Below are positions 9,969 to 21,059 of a DNA stretch of 64,000 nt, in pieces; position 1 is the first letter of the stretch, and every line of letters starts with the position of its first letter. The notes below the pieces were generated by a model. The model was not told the DNA's origin and made no database searches. It was given only the letters and a program-made list of their open reading frames with translations. Origin of the DNA: Poa pratensis. Its lineage: Eukaryota > Streptophyta > Magnoliopsida > Poales > Poaceae. A program made the translations under genes and the position numbers. Location: positions 112,714,203 to 112,778,202 of the forward strand of contig CAMZMU010000041.1 in NCBI GenBank assembly GCA_947311845.1, written 5' to 3'.

Positions 9969-11688
9969 CTTTGATCGTATGCATTAATGTACTGCTGTTA
10001 ATGCTGATACGCGATAAACCAGTACTTTGGATTTTCCTTATCTCTACCAATAATATTCCTAGCTGTCGTGATGGTACGTTCGGGTGGTACGTCGAGCTAA
10101 ACTGCGCAGCGTACGAGTCCTCTTCGAACAATCCTCCTCATCATAATCCTATACAACACTGCTCCGTATAAAAAAGCTCTGCAATACCTTGATCGAAACC
10201 CCAAATCGCTCCGCAATCCCTTGATCGAAACCCCAAATCGCTCTGTTCTGCTGCGGCGGCGGCGGCCAAGGGCATCCAGTGGCCTGAGACTGCTCGGGGC
10301 GGCCGTTCCTCGAGGACGCCGATGTCGGTGGCTGAACCTCCTCGACGCACTTGTTCTACATCGACATCCTACGAACAGTAGTGAGCTCCTGCCGCCGCCG
10401 TTGTGGTCAAGATGCACCGTTTGCAGCTTCCTGGAGTCCCGTGCTGTGATGCTGAGTGAGCTCATCGTCGCTCCGACGTCTTGGCGTATCTTGATATCCC
10501 TGCATCAAAATTCAGATCCACATAGAGCTGGCCGGCGTGCGCACACGGGAGTAGTGGACCAGGGTGGTGGAGGCGAAACTTGGCCGGGCAAGCGCTGTGG
10601 CGAGGACGCGCGTATGCGCACGACGCAGAGGAGCTGGGTGTGTCTCGCGCGAATGGCCGGGCGAGGCTGCCAGCAAGCTTGGCGGGCCGCGGGCGTGGTC
10701 GACACGGGCGGCGGTGTCACGGGAGATGCAGGAGGCATATGTTGGCCGGGCGTTGACTGCGAGGACGAGCGCCCGAGCGAGAGGCGAGGCAGGCAGCTGG
10801 AGTGAAGCAGCGGCCAGGGGGCGACGTGGACGCGGGCTGCTGCTTGGGGAGTGAGAGAAGACAGGAGAGAGGAACAGAGTGTGCCGCTGGCCGCTGGTCT
10901 CCTTCGTCGTGTTGAAGATTAATTTGGGATTTTGACCGGTCAGACCCGTGTCATTGCTTTTTGGCTGCCTTCACGTGATGCTGTAACTAACTTTCTGAAA
11001 TCACGATGCTGTAGAAACGGAGGGATATGCAGGAAAACTGGAAACGGCAACGCCGAGAGAACAAATTACATGAACAAGCTTGCTTGATCTAATTTGATTA
11101 GCTTTGTCGTTGTGTAATTTTAAAAAAATTGCTTTTACTATGAAGACATGAATGTGTTATTTTACCATCCAAATTGGAATAGATTTAGCTAAGATGTTTT
11201 TCTTAGAGCCTTAGAGTTCACCAAATACCACGAGAATATCTTGTAATACCGTGAATAAACGATTACATAATAGAGGTAGTTTATGAAAAAAAAATCGTGT
11301 AATGAGGTACATCTATTTTGTGCCGTTTTAAACAAAACTTGCAAATGCTCTTGTCCTTGTAGCTCGTTGACGAAGGTTTTCACCTCGAGTTGCGGTGCCT
11401 CTACGTGGCTGAGATGACCTCTCCCTGGATGCGAGCTTGGGAGTATGGGTCCGTGGATGGACGGCGCCGATGAAGGGGCCCAGCGAGGATACGCACGAGG
11501 CGCGCACGGTGGCCACATGCGAGGACCGCGAGGCGTGCTCAGCTAGGTGGTGAACCTCACGCGCTGGTGCTGCTGCCCCGACAGCATCCGCTACTTGGAC
11601 GGCATGTTAGCCATCTACGGCTGGTCACCCCGCTTGCAGTCCTTCTCATCTCTCGCAGCTTATTCAAAACATATTAAGTAGTTTTTTA
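9969..11688. other. Intergenic, partly GC-rich, no recognisable gene
   Basis: A GC-rich part (about 10220-10860) gives long open frames on both strands by composition alone; none shows a domain. A 32-bp direct repeat (TTGATCGAAACCCCAAATCG) occurs twice at about 10188-10243. The right part is AT-rich and featureless up to the Helitron end. Confidence 0.5.
10180..10243. repeat. Direct repeat, about 32 bp, two copies
   Basis: GCAATACCTTGATCGAAACC...CGCTC is followed by GCAATCCCTTGATCGAAACC...CGCTC. The copies are nearly identical. No function is visible. Confidence 0.75.
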
Positions 11689-11717
11689 CCCGTTGCAACG
11701 CACGGGCATTTTGCTAG
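11688..11717 (+). mobile_element. Helitron 3' terminus (left end not found)
   Basis: CCCGTTGCAACGCACGGG forms a short hairpin (CCCGT/ACGGG). It is followed by CATTTTG and CTAG, then T. This is a typical 3' end of a grass Helitron on the plus strand. I could not find a convincing A|TC 5' end upstream, so the length is unknown. It resembles the terminus at 4326 in hairpin style but is a different sequence. Confidence 0.5.
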
Positions 11718-12430
11718 TATGACATTAAAACTCTTCCAATATTCCAGCAAGGAGTCATTCCCGGCTCCCCCACCGTCCGATCTCATGAAAACGCAAATCA
11801 AAGTCATCCGAATCATTGTAGCAATACCCATCCACAGTAGCAAAAAGTTTGTTATATTGTAGCATTGTTGCATCATATTTTCTGGCGGTGGCTTAAAACA
11901 TACAAAAACATCGCAACTTTTCAGAAACACTGATGTAGCAAAAATATATGAGTATGCAGCAAATTCCCGCAGGCCGCGGTAAATCCCATTGTCGCAGTCG
12001 GCAGAAACACCGATGTAGCAAAAATATATGAGTATGCAGAAACACCGTTGTAGTAAAATCAACAAAAAAATACCAACGTATATATGCAGCATGGGAGGAC
12101 AACATTTGCAGCAGACTACGCAAATATTTGTGGTATTGAAGCAATATTTGCAGTAGATGCCCATAATTGTTGCAGCATCTGGCTCATGTCTTCGTAGCAA
12201 CACACACGAGTTGGCAACATTTTGAAAACACCCATGTAGTATCCAAAAATTCAGAAAAAATAATCTTGTGCTGGAGCTCTAACTTCGTCGGATTGGGCTC
12301 ACCGCCGACGAATTCAGAACGCTGATGCCCTCTTGGCACCAAATATGGCGACCCTGGCCCCATCTCTGTAGTCACACTCATTCACTGAGCTTGACGACAT
12401 AGGGGGCTTGGTACATACAGAGCTCCATCC
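11718..12430. other. Repeat-like intergenic sequence
   Basis: The segment has recurring GTAGCAA/TGCAGCA words. CAGAAACACYGATGTAGCAA appears near 11922 and 12001, followed both times by AATATATGAGTATGCAG. This looks like a low-copy repeat or the 5' leader of the following LINE. A short palindrome TTCGTCGG...CCGACGAA lies at about 12284-12311. No gene is visible. Confidence 0.4.
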
Positions 12431-12508
12431 ATGGTAGAGGACTTACATGATCTGGATTGAGGGAGGAGAAATGGGGGAGGAGCACCGAGAGAGGAATGGC
12501 AGGAGAGG

Positions 12509-12838
12509 GTGAGGATGACAGAGGATTTCCACCGTTCTGAGGATTTAGAGGACGAGGAGATCGTTGGTGATGCGGTTGATCAATTGGATTTTCTACCTCA
12601 ATCGGAAAAAACTAAACGCAAATGTGCGAAAAAGTGGTCTCTACCTCGGTTAGACGGCAGAGTGCTAGGCTTCAAAAACAAAGTGATATTTAAAGTGCAA
12701 GGGTTGAAAGGGCTGTTTTGGAATAGTGAGGGTTTGCGGGACCCTGGAAAACATTTATTAATTCAAGAAACCATTAGGAGCAGAAATTGGACTTCATCGC
12801 CTTGTCGGAAGGGCCAATTTTTCTGGTTCTTTTCTTAA
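12509..12838 (+). pseudogene. LINE 5' coding fragment
   Basis: This open frame encodes an acidic N-terminal part followed by LPRLDGRVLGFKNKVIF and QGLKGLFWNSEGLRDPGKH. The last part, with LIQETIRSRNW, resembles the linker and opening strand of the LINE endonuclease domain (N-x-RG-L and QET motifs). It breaks off into other frames at 12838. Assignment rests on position and these motifs. Confidence 0.5.
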
Positions 12839-12839
12839 T

Positions 12840-13400
12840 CATCTAGCTGTTGGGCTTGATTTTATTTGTTTTTTCTTAACACCTCATAGGAGGTCTGGTG
12901 GCATATTAATTGGTGTAAATTCAGCAACACTTTAAGTTAGGAATATGGAGGCTGGCGATTTTTGTGTAAAGCTTCACATTAGATCGAAGGGGGACGGATT
13001 CGTGTGGATCTTGGTGTCTGTCTATAGCGTAGCCCAAGATGTGCAAAAACCTGCTTTTTTATCTGAGTTAGCTCGGATGTGAAAAGGAACCGTTACTTAT
13101 GTTGGTAGGCGGGGACTTTAATGTTATTCAAAAACCAGAAGAAAAAACAACAATTTAATCCCCGATGATCTTTTATGTTTAATGCGATCATTGAGAGTTT
13201 AAACCTGAAAGTAATTGAGTTATCCGGAAGACAATACATGTGGGCCAGTAGAAGGGAAACACCCACTTTTGATAAATTGGATCATATTCTTGCAAGGGTA
13301 GAGTGGGAGCAAAAATTCCCACGGGCTCGGTGCAAGCGTTGAATCATACGGGGTATGATCATACTCCTTTACTTATTGATTCAGAGTTCAGACTCACCTA
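12840..13400 (+). pseudogene. LINE endonuclease domain, broken
   Basis: In interrupted frames I read DGFVWILVSVYSVAQD near 13000, LLVGGDFNVIQKPEEK near 13100, and FDKLDHILA with HTGYDHTPLLI near 13270-13375. These correspond to the YGP, GDFN and SDH-type motifs of the endonuclease/exonuclease/phosphatase fold. Several stops separate them. Confidence 0.65.
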
Positions 13401-13545
13401 GGAAATAAATAGTGTTTCCCGTGAGGTTAAGAATGGAAGGTTTTTACGAGATGGTAGCAGCCGAATGGGCTGCTGTCACTAAAGGAGATACACCAATTGA
13501 GGTGTGGCAAAATAAAATTAGACACTTGAGGCGATTTTTTAAAGG

Positions 13546-14985
13546 GTGGGCAAAGAATCTAATTGGGAAATATTAAATAGAAAACAAAAGTTGCTTCAAA
13601 TCATTAACGAACTAGATATTAAAGCTAAAAGTGTCCCTCTCAATGTAGCCGAACGGGAAACTTTTAGAAATGCCCAAGACCGCATTAGCTCACTTCGTCA
13701 TGATGAGGAGACTAAATGGGCACATAGGGCAGAAGTAAAACATGTGCAGGAAGGTGGAAATAATACGGAGTACTTTCACCTTATTGCAAATGGAAAGCAT
13801 AGGAAAAAGAAACAATTTTCAACTAGAGAAAGACAAAGCAACCATTGTGGGAGAGGAGAATCTGAAATTATATATTACCGAGTATTATAAAAATCTATTT
13901 GGGCCATCAGCTCCAAATAATTCTACAATGGATGAAGATGTTAAACATGATATTTCAAAAATATCTTCTGAGGAGAATGGTATTCTTATTGTTTTCTATG
14001 TGAAAGAAGTGTACAAAGCTATATCTCAAATGGAATTGAATAAAGCTCCGGGCCGGATGGGTTCCCCGCTGAGTTTTATCAAAAAAAAATGGGAAGTCAT
14101 AGAGAATGATTTAATGGCAATGTTTATTCAGTTCCAACAAGGGAATGTGCCTTTGTTTAAATTGAATTCGGAGTCATTACTTTGCTTCCAAAAAAGAAAT
14201 GCGGTTCAAATACAACAATATAGACCTATATGTCTCCTCAATGTCAGTTTTGCAATCTTTACAAAGGTAAGTACTAATAGAATTACGGGAATTGCCCATA
14301 AGGTTATTAGACCTACTCAAACTGCTTTCATGCGTGGAAGGCACATTTTCGAAGGGGTAGTTGTACTCCATGCAACTATCAACTTCAGAGGAAGAATATG
14401 GATGATGTTATTTTTAAAATTGATTTCGAGAAGGCATATGATAAAGTTAAATGGCCTTTTCTCCAACAAGCATTGCGTATGAAAGGGTTTGCACAACAAT
14501 GGTGCAACTTGGTTATGCAGTTTATTCAGGGGGGGAAGTGTTGGTATTCGAGTAAATGATGATATCGGTCACTATTTCCAAACCAAAAAGGACTAAGGCA
14601 AGGGGATTCGCTGTCTCCGATGCTATCGCATATGCGAAGGAGGATGGACAGGTGGGAGGCTTAATTCCTCATCTAGTTGAAGGTGGGGTCTCCATTTTGC
14701 AATATGCTGATGATACTATTTTGTTAATGGAGCATGATTTGCCAAAAGCGGTTAATATGAAGCTAATATTGTGTATTTTCAAACAATTATCTGGGCTTAA
14801 AATTAAGAGTGAGATTTTCTGTTTTGAAAAGGCAAAAGAGGTAGAAGATCAGTATCGACAAATTTTTGGGTGCGAGGCTGGCGTACTACCATTTAAGTAC
14901 CTAGGTGTGCCTATCCATTATAGAAAATTACGTAACGCCGAATGGTATCAAGTAGAATATCGTTTTGGTGGCAAACTTGGGTGCT
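13546..14985 (+). pseudogene. LINE reverse transcriptase, broken
   Basis: The RT runs through at least three frames. Visible motifs are KAPGR (near 14043), YRPICLLNVSFAIFTK and IRPTQTAFMRGRHI (14220-14335), GLRQGDSLSPMLS (near 14593), and the catalytic QYADDTILLM (near 14699). LPFKYLGVPIHYRKLR marks the end of the domain. The catalytic Asp pair is intact but the frame is not. Confidence 0.8.
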
Positions 14986-15099
14986 AGAAAGGCAAGATGC
15001 TCTCATATGGGATCACCTTATCTTAATTAATTCGCTATTAACAAGTCTACCTATGTTTATGTTGTCGTTTTTTTGGAAATACCCAAAGTGCTAACAAAA

Positions 15100-15960
15100 A
15101 GACTCGACTTCTATAGGTCTCGCTTTTTCTGGCAGAGTGACGAGAATAAGCGTAAATATAGACTAACAAAGTGGAATATAATATGTAGGCCAAAAGATCG
15201 GGGAGGTCTAGGAATTGAGGTTCTCAACTTGAAAAATAAATGTTAACCTGGAAAATGGCTATTTAAATTGTTAAATGAAGAAGGGATGTGGCAGGAGTTG
15301 CTTCATAATAAATATCTTCATAATAAAACATTGCTCAAGTTGAGATTAGCTCGACAGACTCTCCGTTTTGGAAAGGTCTCATGCGGGTTAAAGAGGAGTT
15401 CTTTAATAGAGTTCTTTTTAAGACTGGAAATGGGACATCCATCAGGTTTTGGGAAGATACTTGGTTGGGGGACACCCCATTGATGCATCAATATCCAGCA
15501 TTGTACAATATAACTCAACGGAAAAATGTTTCTGTTCACGACGTGTTGTGCACCACTCCCTCTTTAAACATGAGTTTTAGAAGGGCACTAGTAGGAGATA
15601 AATGGGATGCGTGGTCTCATCTATGTCTTCGCTTGATGGATATTAATCTGTCGGATCAAGACGATAAGTTTGTTTGGAAACTCACTAATAATGGGATTTT
15701 CACTGTTAAATATATGTATGAGAACTTAATGAATGGACATGATGTTCATTTACGCAAATATTGTGGAAACTGAAAATACCGCTAAAGATAAACATTTTCA
15801 TGTGGTCCCTCAACAGAAAAGTATTGCTTACAAAGGATAACCTAACTAAAAGAAAATGGCAGGGATGTACGAAATGTTCTTTTTGTGTTCCAAGTAGACG
15901 ATAGAACACTTACTCATTTCATGCCCATTTACACAACTAGTGTGGCGTGTTGTGTACAAC
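15100..15960 (+). pseudogene. LINE C-terminal zf-RVT region
   Basis: The frame at 15381-15773 has TGNGTSIRFWEDTWLGDTPL and KFVWKLTNNGIFTVKYMYE, both typical of the region following plant LINE RTs. Past a frameshift, KWQGCTKCSFC and IEHLLISCPFTQ give the zinc-finger cysteines. It is the same decayed polyprotein as the RT. Confidence 0.75.
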
Positions 15961-16017
15961 TCTTATAATATACCACCACCAAATAATATCACAAATATGT
16001 TTGGGAATTAGTTGAAT

Positions 16018-16088
16018 GTTATAGGCAAAAAAAACCGTAGGGATTTTTCCCTACGGTAATGGTGTTCAAAAAAACGTTATAGGCAAAA
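16018..16088. mobile_element. 45-bp insertion with 13-bp target-site duplication inside the LINE
   Basis: GTTATAGGCAAAA occurs at 16018-16030 and again at 16076-16088. Between them are 45 bp containing a perfect 9-bp hairpin (CCGTAGGGATTTTTCCCTACGG) and an A-run near the end (TTCAAAAAAAC). A 13-bp duplication plus an A-run fits an extremely 5'-truncated retroposition of a SINE or LINE tail. I cannot name the source. Confidence 0.6.
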
Positions 16089-16507
16089 ATACCAAGGCTA
16101 GAATTCATATTGGCCTTTTAGCAATTTGCTGGTGTATTTGGAATTGTCGAAATAATCTTATTTTTAATAGAACATCAAACTTCCACATTATTCAGGTTAT
16201 CCACATGGCGGTGCACTGGATTCAACTTTGGGCATTCCTACTGCCCTCGGACTAGAGAAATCTTATGGCTACTGGTTTTACCCGGCTCCTAACAGTCGCA
16301 CATGATATCTTCTCCTGGGCTACTTGGTAGCATACTAGATGACTTCGTGACGTGTAGTTGTCTTATGTTGTCCTTTTTTCGTTGGTTGATTCATGCCTCA
16401 ACCATATGACCCATGATTTGTAAACTTTGAGATACTTTTGAATTATGCAATAAAAGGTTGTGTGCATCAATCGATGTAGAGGCTGGGGTACTACCCCATT
16501 TCGAAAA

Positions 16508-16691
16508 AGTTAGTCTAATCCTATGTGTATTACAAGTTCTAAAATGCACACCTGGTCATTGTTTACTATCCAAACTCTAATGTCAGCGAAACCAATAGTT
16601 GAGCCAATTTATTTCCAAGTCCTAACAAGTTAATATTATTCCTAGTAGGCTGCATCTAGGTTTGTAACATTTCCAGACAACCTCACAACTA
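16508..16691. other. Intergenic between LINE and MITE
   Basis: This short AT-rich flank shows no gene or repeat that I recognise. Confidence 0.5.
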
Positions 16692-16814
16692 CTCCCTCCG
16701 TTCCAATTTAATTGACTTGCTATGCACCACATGTGGATGTATTTATACATGTAACATGTCTAGATACATTCATGTCTGGTGGATAGCAAGTCAATTAAAT
16801 TGGAACGGAGGGAG
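16692..16814. mobile_element. Stowaway MITE (Tc1/mariner)
   Basis: The 123-bp element begins CTCCCTCCGTTCCAATTTAA and ends with the inverse complement. The TIRs match for about 32 bp, and TA flanks each side (16690-16691 and 16815-16816). CTCCCTCCGTTCC with TA TSD is the Stowaway hallmark in grasses. The arms can fold into one long hairpin. It has no coding capacity. Confidence 0.95.
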
Positions 16815-16816
16815 TA

Positions 16817-17283
16817 CATCCTAAAACTTGGACGGATCGCGCACAACATTGACCAGAAACCTGAGGATCGAGACACACAACTTAGTGGTGATGAAGCCAG
16901 CTCTAGGACAGAAGGCCTAATGGCTTTGAATTTCTTTTTCTGGAATATTTCCGCCACAAGAGAAATCACCAAAGTTTAGTGAATTTCGTTGGTTCTGCTT
17001 TTATTTCAGCCAAAGGACCAACATTTGTTTTTGGTAAAATTCATCTATATATTCGAACAATCGATTTTTTTGACATTTCTTCGAACTCTAGTGTAGTATT
17101 AAAATTTCTGAATATTTTGAGCGTCAAAAGGAGTGAATTTCAATGAAATCTCACTAAAAGTTATTCCAGTAACAAGGATGGTGCAAAACATGCTATTTTC
17201 GCCTTATATGTGATTTTACTTAATTCATTTTAGTTGTTCCTTGTAAGTTGATATTAATTTATGTTACACAATATATGTTTCAT
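16817..17283. other. Intergenic, nothing recognised
   Basis: An AT-rich stretch between the MITE and the truncated gypsy element. I see no coding structure, repeat or RNA gene. Confidence 0.5.
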
Positions 17284-18391
17284 TCAACGCAGTGAAGCAG
17301 TGACGTCCCCGTTCTTGTCCTTACGCTGCGGTGCTGCAGCCCACTCGAAACCAAGTCTTTGGGCAGGGGATTTGAAGTTGTCGGGAGACGGGTCCCTGCC
17401 GCTCTTGCGTTTCTTCTCTGCCACTCGTCCTGCCGGCTTGAGCAATGGGGTTGTGGCGAAGAGATTGCGCTTGGAGGTTAACTTGCCATTTTCTTCCTTG
17501 GCTTCGTCGAGCAACACTTGAACCTCTTCTTGCTTGCTTTTGAGGTATTCGGTTTGCTCCACCAAAGTGCTTCAAAGCTTCTCCAAATCAGCCGGATTGG
17601 TTTTATCGGTCACCGGCGTGTGCAGGATTTCCGCCAGGGCCGACATGTTCCCTACCTTACTTGGTTCGCCTTTCTCCAGAATTCTCTTCTTTGGAGCCGG
17701 CGGGGGCTCTAGAAATAGTGGACCGGTTGCCGGTGTTCCAACGTTGGCGGCATCTGCTGCTGCCGCCTAAGCTGTGGCCGTACCGGTGACATCCGCCACA
17801 AAAACCTGCTGTATGTTGACGGACGAACCTGTTGCCGTCTCGGAAGGCGGCGGTTCGGGTGCATTGAAACACTTTTTGATCCGTTTTTCGAACATGCTTG
17901 CAGAGTCTTCTTCGGAATCAGAGTCTATGTTGACATGAACAGTAGATCTGGATCCGGCATCCGACATAGCCTCGCCCTGCAACGCAGGGAGGATCGATTT
18001 GGGGTCGTTGCAATCAGGCTGGGAGTCGGATCCCAGTCCTGTCATGCCGACAAGGTGTAGATCTGAATCTGCGGACTCCTGGGAGGAGGCGGACTCAGAT
18101 CCATCTTGAGTGTAAGCTTCCTGATTGTAGGGCGGGTGGGATGGCGAATAGATTCGCGGCAACCCATACGCCTCAGATGTGTAGCCGATGAATACATCGA
18201 TGCCGCCAAACGGCACAACCCCGCATCTGACAATGTAGTCGTCCGCAGGGATGTAGGACTCGTCGCAGCTGATGTAGTGATTGTTGTCGTAGCGCATGGC
18301 GCGACCGACGGTGATGGTTTCGCCGATGCCGCCAAGGGTTCCCGCCTGGAACGTGACTCTTGCCGCCTTATGCCCCACGGTGGGCGCGAAC
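17284..18391 (-). pseudogene. Gypsy leader/gag-like region, broken
   Basis: From the PBS, the frame ending at 17767 reads FAPTVGHKAARVTFQAG, then an unusual ordered stretch with YIPADDYIVRCGVVPFGGID. It continues into a Ser/Asp-rich part. After that stop, another frame (17565-17284) encodes a charged coiled-coil-like segment with SKQEEVQVLLDEAKEENGK. I do not recognise a gag capsid domain. The N-terminal part parallels the leader frame at 62015-62338, so it belongs to this retroelement group rather than to a host gene. Confidence 0.55.
18374..18391 (-). promoter_or_regulatory. Primer-binding-site-like motif
   Basis: Directly after the LTR the minus strand reads GTTCGCGCCCACCGTGGGGC. The element at 61065 has TGGCGCCCACCGTGGGGC in the same place. 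The shared core is the likely tRNA-primer site; here the leading TGG is altered to TTC. Confidence 0.6.
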
Positions 18392-18917
18392 TGTTGGCGT
18401 AACGGTATCTTTGATAGGAGACGGGGTCCTGCTAGCCGAGGGTGAACGTAGGGCAAGAAGGTGGACGTCGTCGAGGTCGGGATCGAACAAGGCAGTTTAC
18501 CTAGCTTCGGATCTCACGTCGGAGGCGAGACCCTACGTGCTGCTATAACTCACTATGATGGCAATAGACTTGATCGGGTTACAATGAGTTGGAAATATGA
18601 GAGTCTCTCGGTTCTCATTATGCCCTAAAGGCGTCCCTCGGTCCGGTTTATATAGGCGTCCAGACCTAGGGTTACAAGGTGATTACGTATCCGGCAAGTA
18701 TACAGAGTCCTAAACCTAGCCGGCAAGTCTGCCGCCTTCCGTCTTGGTGGCTTCATGGGATTCGGTCTTGGGCCTCCTCCTTGCCGGCATCCGCCTGCCT
18801 TGGTCGTCAGCTATCTGGGCCGCCCGGTAGGCAAAGCCTTTACCACCACTGTGGGCCACCCTGGACTAGCCGGATTGATCCATGCTGGTGATACCCCTAG
18901 TCGGTATATCCCCAACA
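18392..18917 (-). repeat. LTR, 526 bp
   Basis: On the minus strand it begins TGTTGGGGATATACC and ends GTTACGCCAACA, so the ends are TGTTGG/CCAACA. A TATA-like CCTATATAAACC lies near 18650, as expected for an LTR promoter. The PBS-like motif directly follows its 3' end. Only one copy is in the window. Confidence 0.8.
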
Positions 18918-19637
18918 GACTTGGTCGACGCCTTGGCGGTGGTGGTGGGGGCGACAGATGTATATGTTTGTGCATAATATTTGGCGATTTTTAACAAAAA
19001 TTTAATGTAATTTTAACAATTTATCAACAAAATATCTTTAAAAAATTATGATATATTTACATGAAATTAAATAGTTAGTGTTAGGCTTGGCACCCCCGGC
19101 CGTGAGACTCTAGATCCACCGCATCGTACAACTACTTATGGAAGACATTCCGTAGAAGTGGAGCTATACACAATGTCATTTGTCTTGTTATTACATGTAT
19201 GATCTCATCCTTACAATGTGCTACTGATTACCCTATGGCTAAGGTTTCCATCACCGAAAATTCCCAAAAACAACCTTTTGGGTGAACAACAGGAAATCTG
19301 ATGTTGTACGTTCTTTGTTTTGCATCTGTTGTTTTTCTCCTGCTGTTACAACTCTAAGATCATTGATACACATGTCTGGTTGAGAGTGACATTTTAGTTA
19401 CTAGTTTATTTTAGATAAAAGGCGATAACACCCGATTTTAAACTAATAAAGCTTGCAAGCCCGACTTTAGTTACTAGTATTGCTTGTACTCTCATGTTAC
19501 CATCGTCCCGACTATAAATCAGTATAAAAATTTCCTCGTCAAAGACTGAAACGACCCCCTATACTTGTGGGTTGAGGTTGCTATGGTGGCAAGGTTGTAG
19601 TAGTCCACTCTTCGACGTGTTTGCAGGCTGGGTGGTC
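18918..19637. other. Intergenic, nothing recognised
   Basis: AT-rich sequence between the gypsy LTR and the Harbinger-type element. Only short non-descript open frames are present. Confidence 0.5.
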
Positions 19638-19640
19638 TTA

Positions 19641-20583
19641 GGGCGACTTCTTTTGAGCTTCTGCTTATGCATAAGCCGGCTTATGGATTTCAGTGGGGAG
19701 AAACTGTGGTGGGGAGAAGCTCCTAAAAACTGTTTGGGAGACTTGTTTTGGGCTTCTGGAGTTTTAGCTTATTTACTGTGTTGAGTTGTGAGATGTCTGT
19801 AACGCCCCTGAATTTGATATTTGCACATAATAAATCGATTTATAATACATATGCTAGTTTTTAGTAGAAAGTGAGCTCAAAATAAAATAAATAATATAAA
19901 ATTATAGATAATAATAAAAACATGGTGTCGTAGTATAATTTTGTACATGCCAAAATAAAGAAATATTATAATGATTTTGAAATTACGATAACCATAATTA
20001 ATCAAGCTACCAAACTTTCAGCAATACTCTGTTGTAGTGCTACCATGACGCTGTGAGATGAATTGAGAGTGGGTCCACCCGTACAAAATAGTACTTATTT
20101 TACTACAAATAGCAAATATACGAGAACATGACTATTATGTTATTGATCGTCGCTAGAGATCTGAGTTTTAGGAGTCATTGTACCTGCATGCATGGATTAG
20201 GCGGCATCGTTACATGATTATTAATAAACAATAAAAGGATAATTAGCTGGCCATTTGCAGTTTTGCATGCATACGTTCCATGTACTCTGTCACGCGATGC
20301 GATCATGCGAGACTGCCAGCGACGCGAGCGAGTGAGCGGAAACGATACGGAGTGGCAGTCCTTCTGTAAATAGAGGCAACAAAAGGAGCAAATTGCTATA
20401 CCTATTCGCCCCCTTGCGCGGAAGCTCGGGAAACTGCGCAGAAACTGGTCCATCGCAGCTTCTCTGTTTACACAGAAGATTGGCTTCGCGGTGGAAATAA
20501 ACAGGCCACCAGCTGGAGACTTCTTTTAGGTTTCAGCTGTCCACGACCTCGAAGCCGGCCTAGAAGCTGAAAAGAAGTGGCCC
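19641..20583. mobile_element. PIF/Harbinger (Tourist-like) non-autonomous element
   Basis: The left end GGGCGACTTCTTTTGAGCTT is matched in inverse by the right end (inverse complement GGGCCACTTCTTTTCAGCTT), about 22 bp with 2 mismatches. The flanking 3-bp duplication is TTA at 19638-19640 and 20584-20586. TTA/TAA TSDs with GGG-starting TIRs are typical of Harbinger/Tourist. The 943-bp interior is AT-rich with no transposase. An internal AAGCCGGC motif follows each TIR, extending the similarity. Confidence 0.8.
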
Positions 20584-20667
20584 TTAGTCTGTTTTCGTTG
20601 ATTTGGAGTCAGATGTGGGGTGGTAATGCCCAGGCGATGACGATGACATACAGTGGTTGGTCCGGCT

Positions 20668-20965
20668 CACTACCGGAAACGAGTACTTTGCCGTGCGGCC
20701 AAATCGCACGGCAAAGGCTGCTCGGAACACGGCACAGACTTTGCCGTGCGGTACCGCACGGCAAACTCCACACGGCCTAATACGCGTCGGCAAAGAGGCT
20801 TTGCCGTGCGCTTTTGTTAAAAACAACGGCAAAGGCTTTGCCGTGTGCCCTCCTCGCACTGCACGGCACACCTTCCCGCTTTGCCGTGCGCTTTGGTTCC
20901 AGCAGCACGGCACAGAACTCTTCTTTGCCGTGCGCTCTGCGCGCCGACAGCACGGCAAAGAAGTA
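20668..20965. repeat. Left subterminal repeat array of CACTA 1
   Basis: At least ten copies of TTTGCCGTG or its complement CACGGCAAA occur, many paired as inverted repeats (for example around 20687-20715). In En/Spm such motifs bind the element-encoded accessory protein. The array directly follows the terminal CACTA. Confidence 0.85.
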
Positions 20966-21059
20966 TGACGCCATCAAAAAAAAATCCCCGTCACCTCGCT
21001 GGGAGGGACGGGCTGGCGGCGCCGGACTCCGGCACTCGAGGTGGCCGCTCCCCCGCCGG

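Larger units (their letters stand above)
12430..16507 (+). mobile_element. LINE (non-LTR retrotransposon), decayed
   Basis: The order of motifs is a 5' ORF1-like piece, an apurinic-type endonuclease, reverse transcriptase, and a zf-RVT domain, as in plant L1-type LINEs. The 3' end reads GATGTAGAGGCTGGGGTACTACCCC then TTTCGAAAAAG, a common plant LINE tail form. The left end is uncertain. Multiple frameshifts and stops make it inactive. Confidence 0.8.
17284..18917 (-). mobile_element. Truncated gypsy-type LTR retrotransposon: LTR, PBS and leader region
   Basis: On the minus strand the order is LTR (18917-18392), a PBS-like site, then a leader open frame and a coiled-coil segment reaching about 17284. 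No RT, integrase or second LTR follows, so only the 5' fragment survives. The leader is related to that of the element beginning at 61065. Confidence 0.75.

Noticed and set aside
10221..10860. Long GC-rich open frames on both strands, including a 194-codon plus-strand frame
   Set aside because: They overlap each other, have no recognisable domain, and are expected from GC-rich sequence with few stops.
11664..12203. 179-codon minus-strand open frame rich in Cys and hydrophobic residues
   Set aside because: It is built from repeated GTAGCAA-type words, so composition and repetition explain it.
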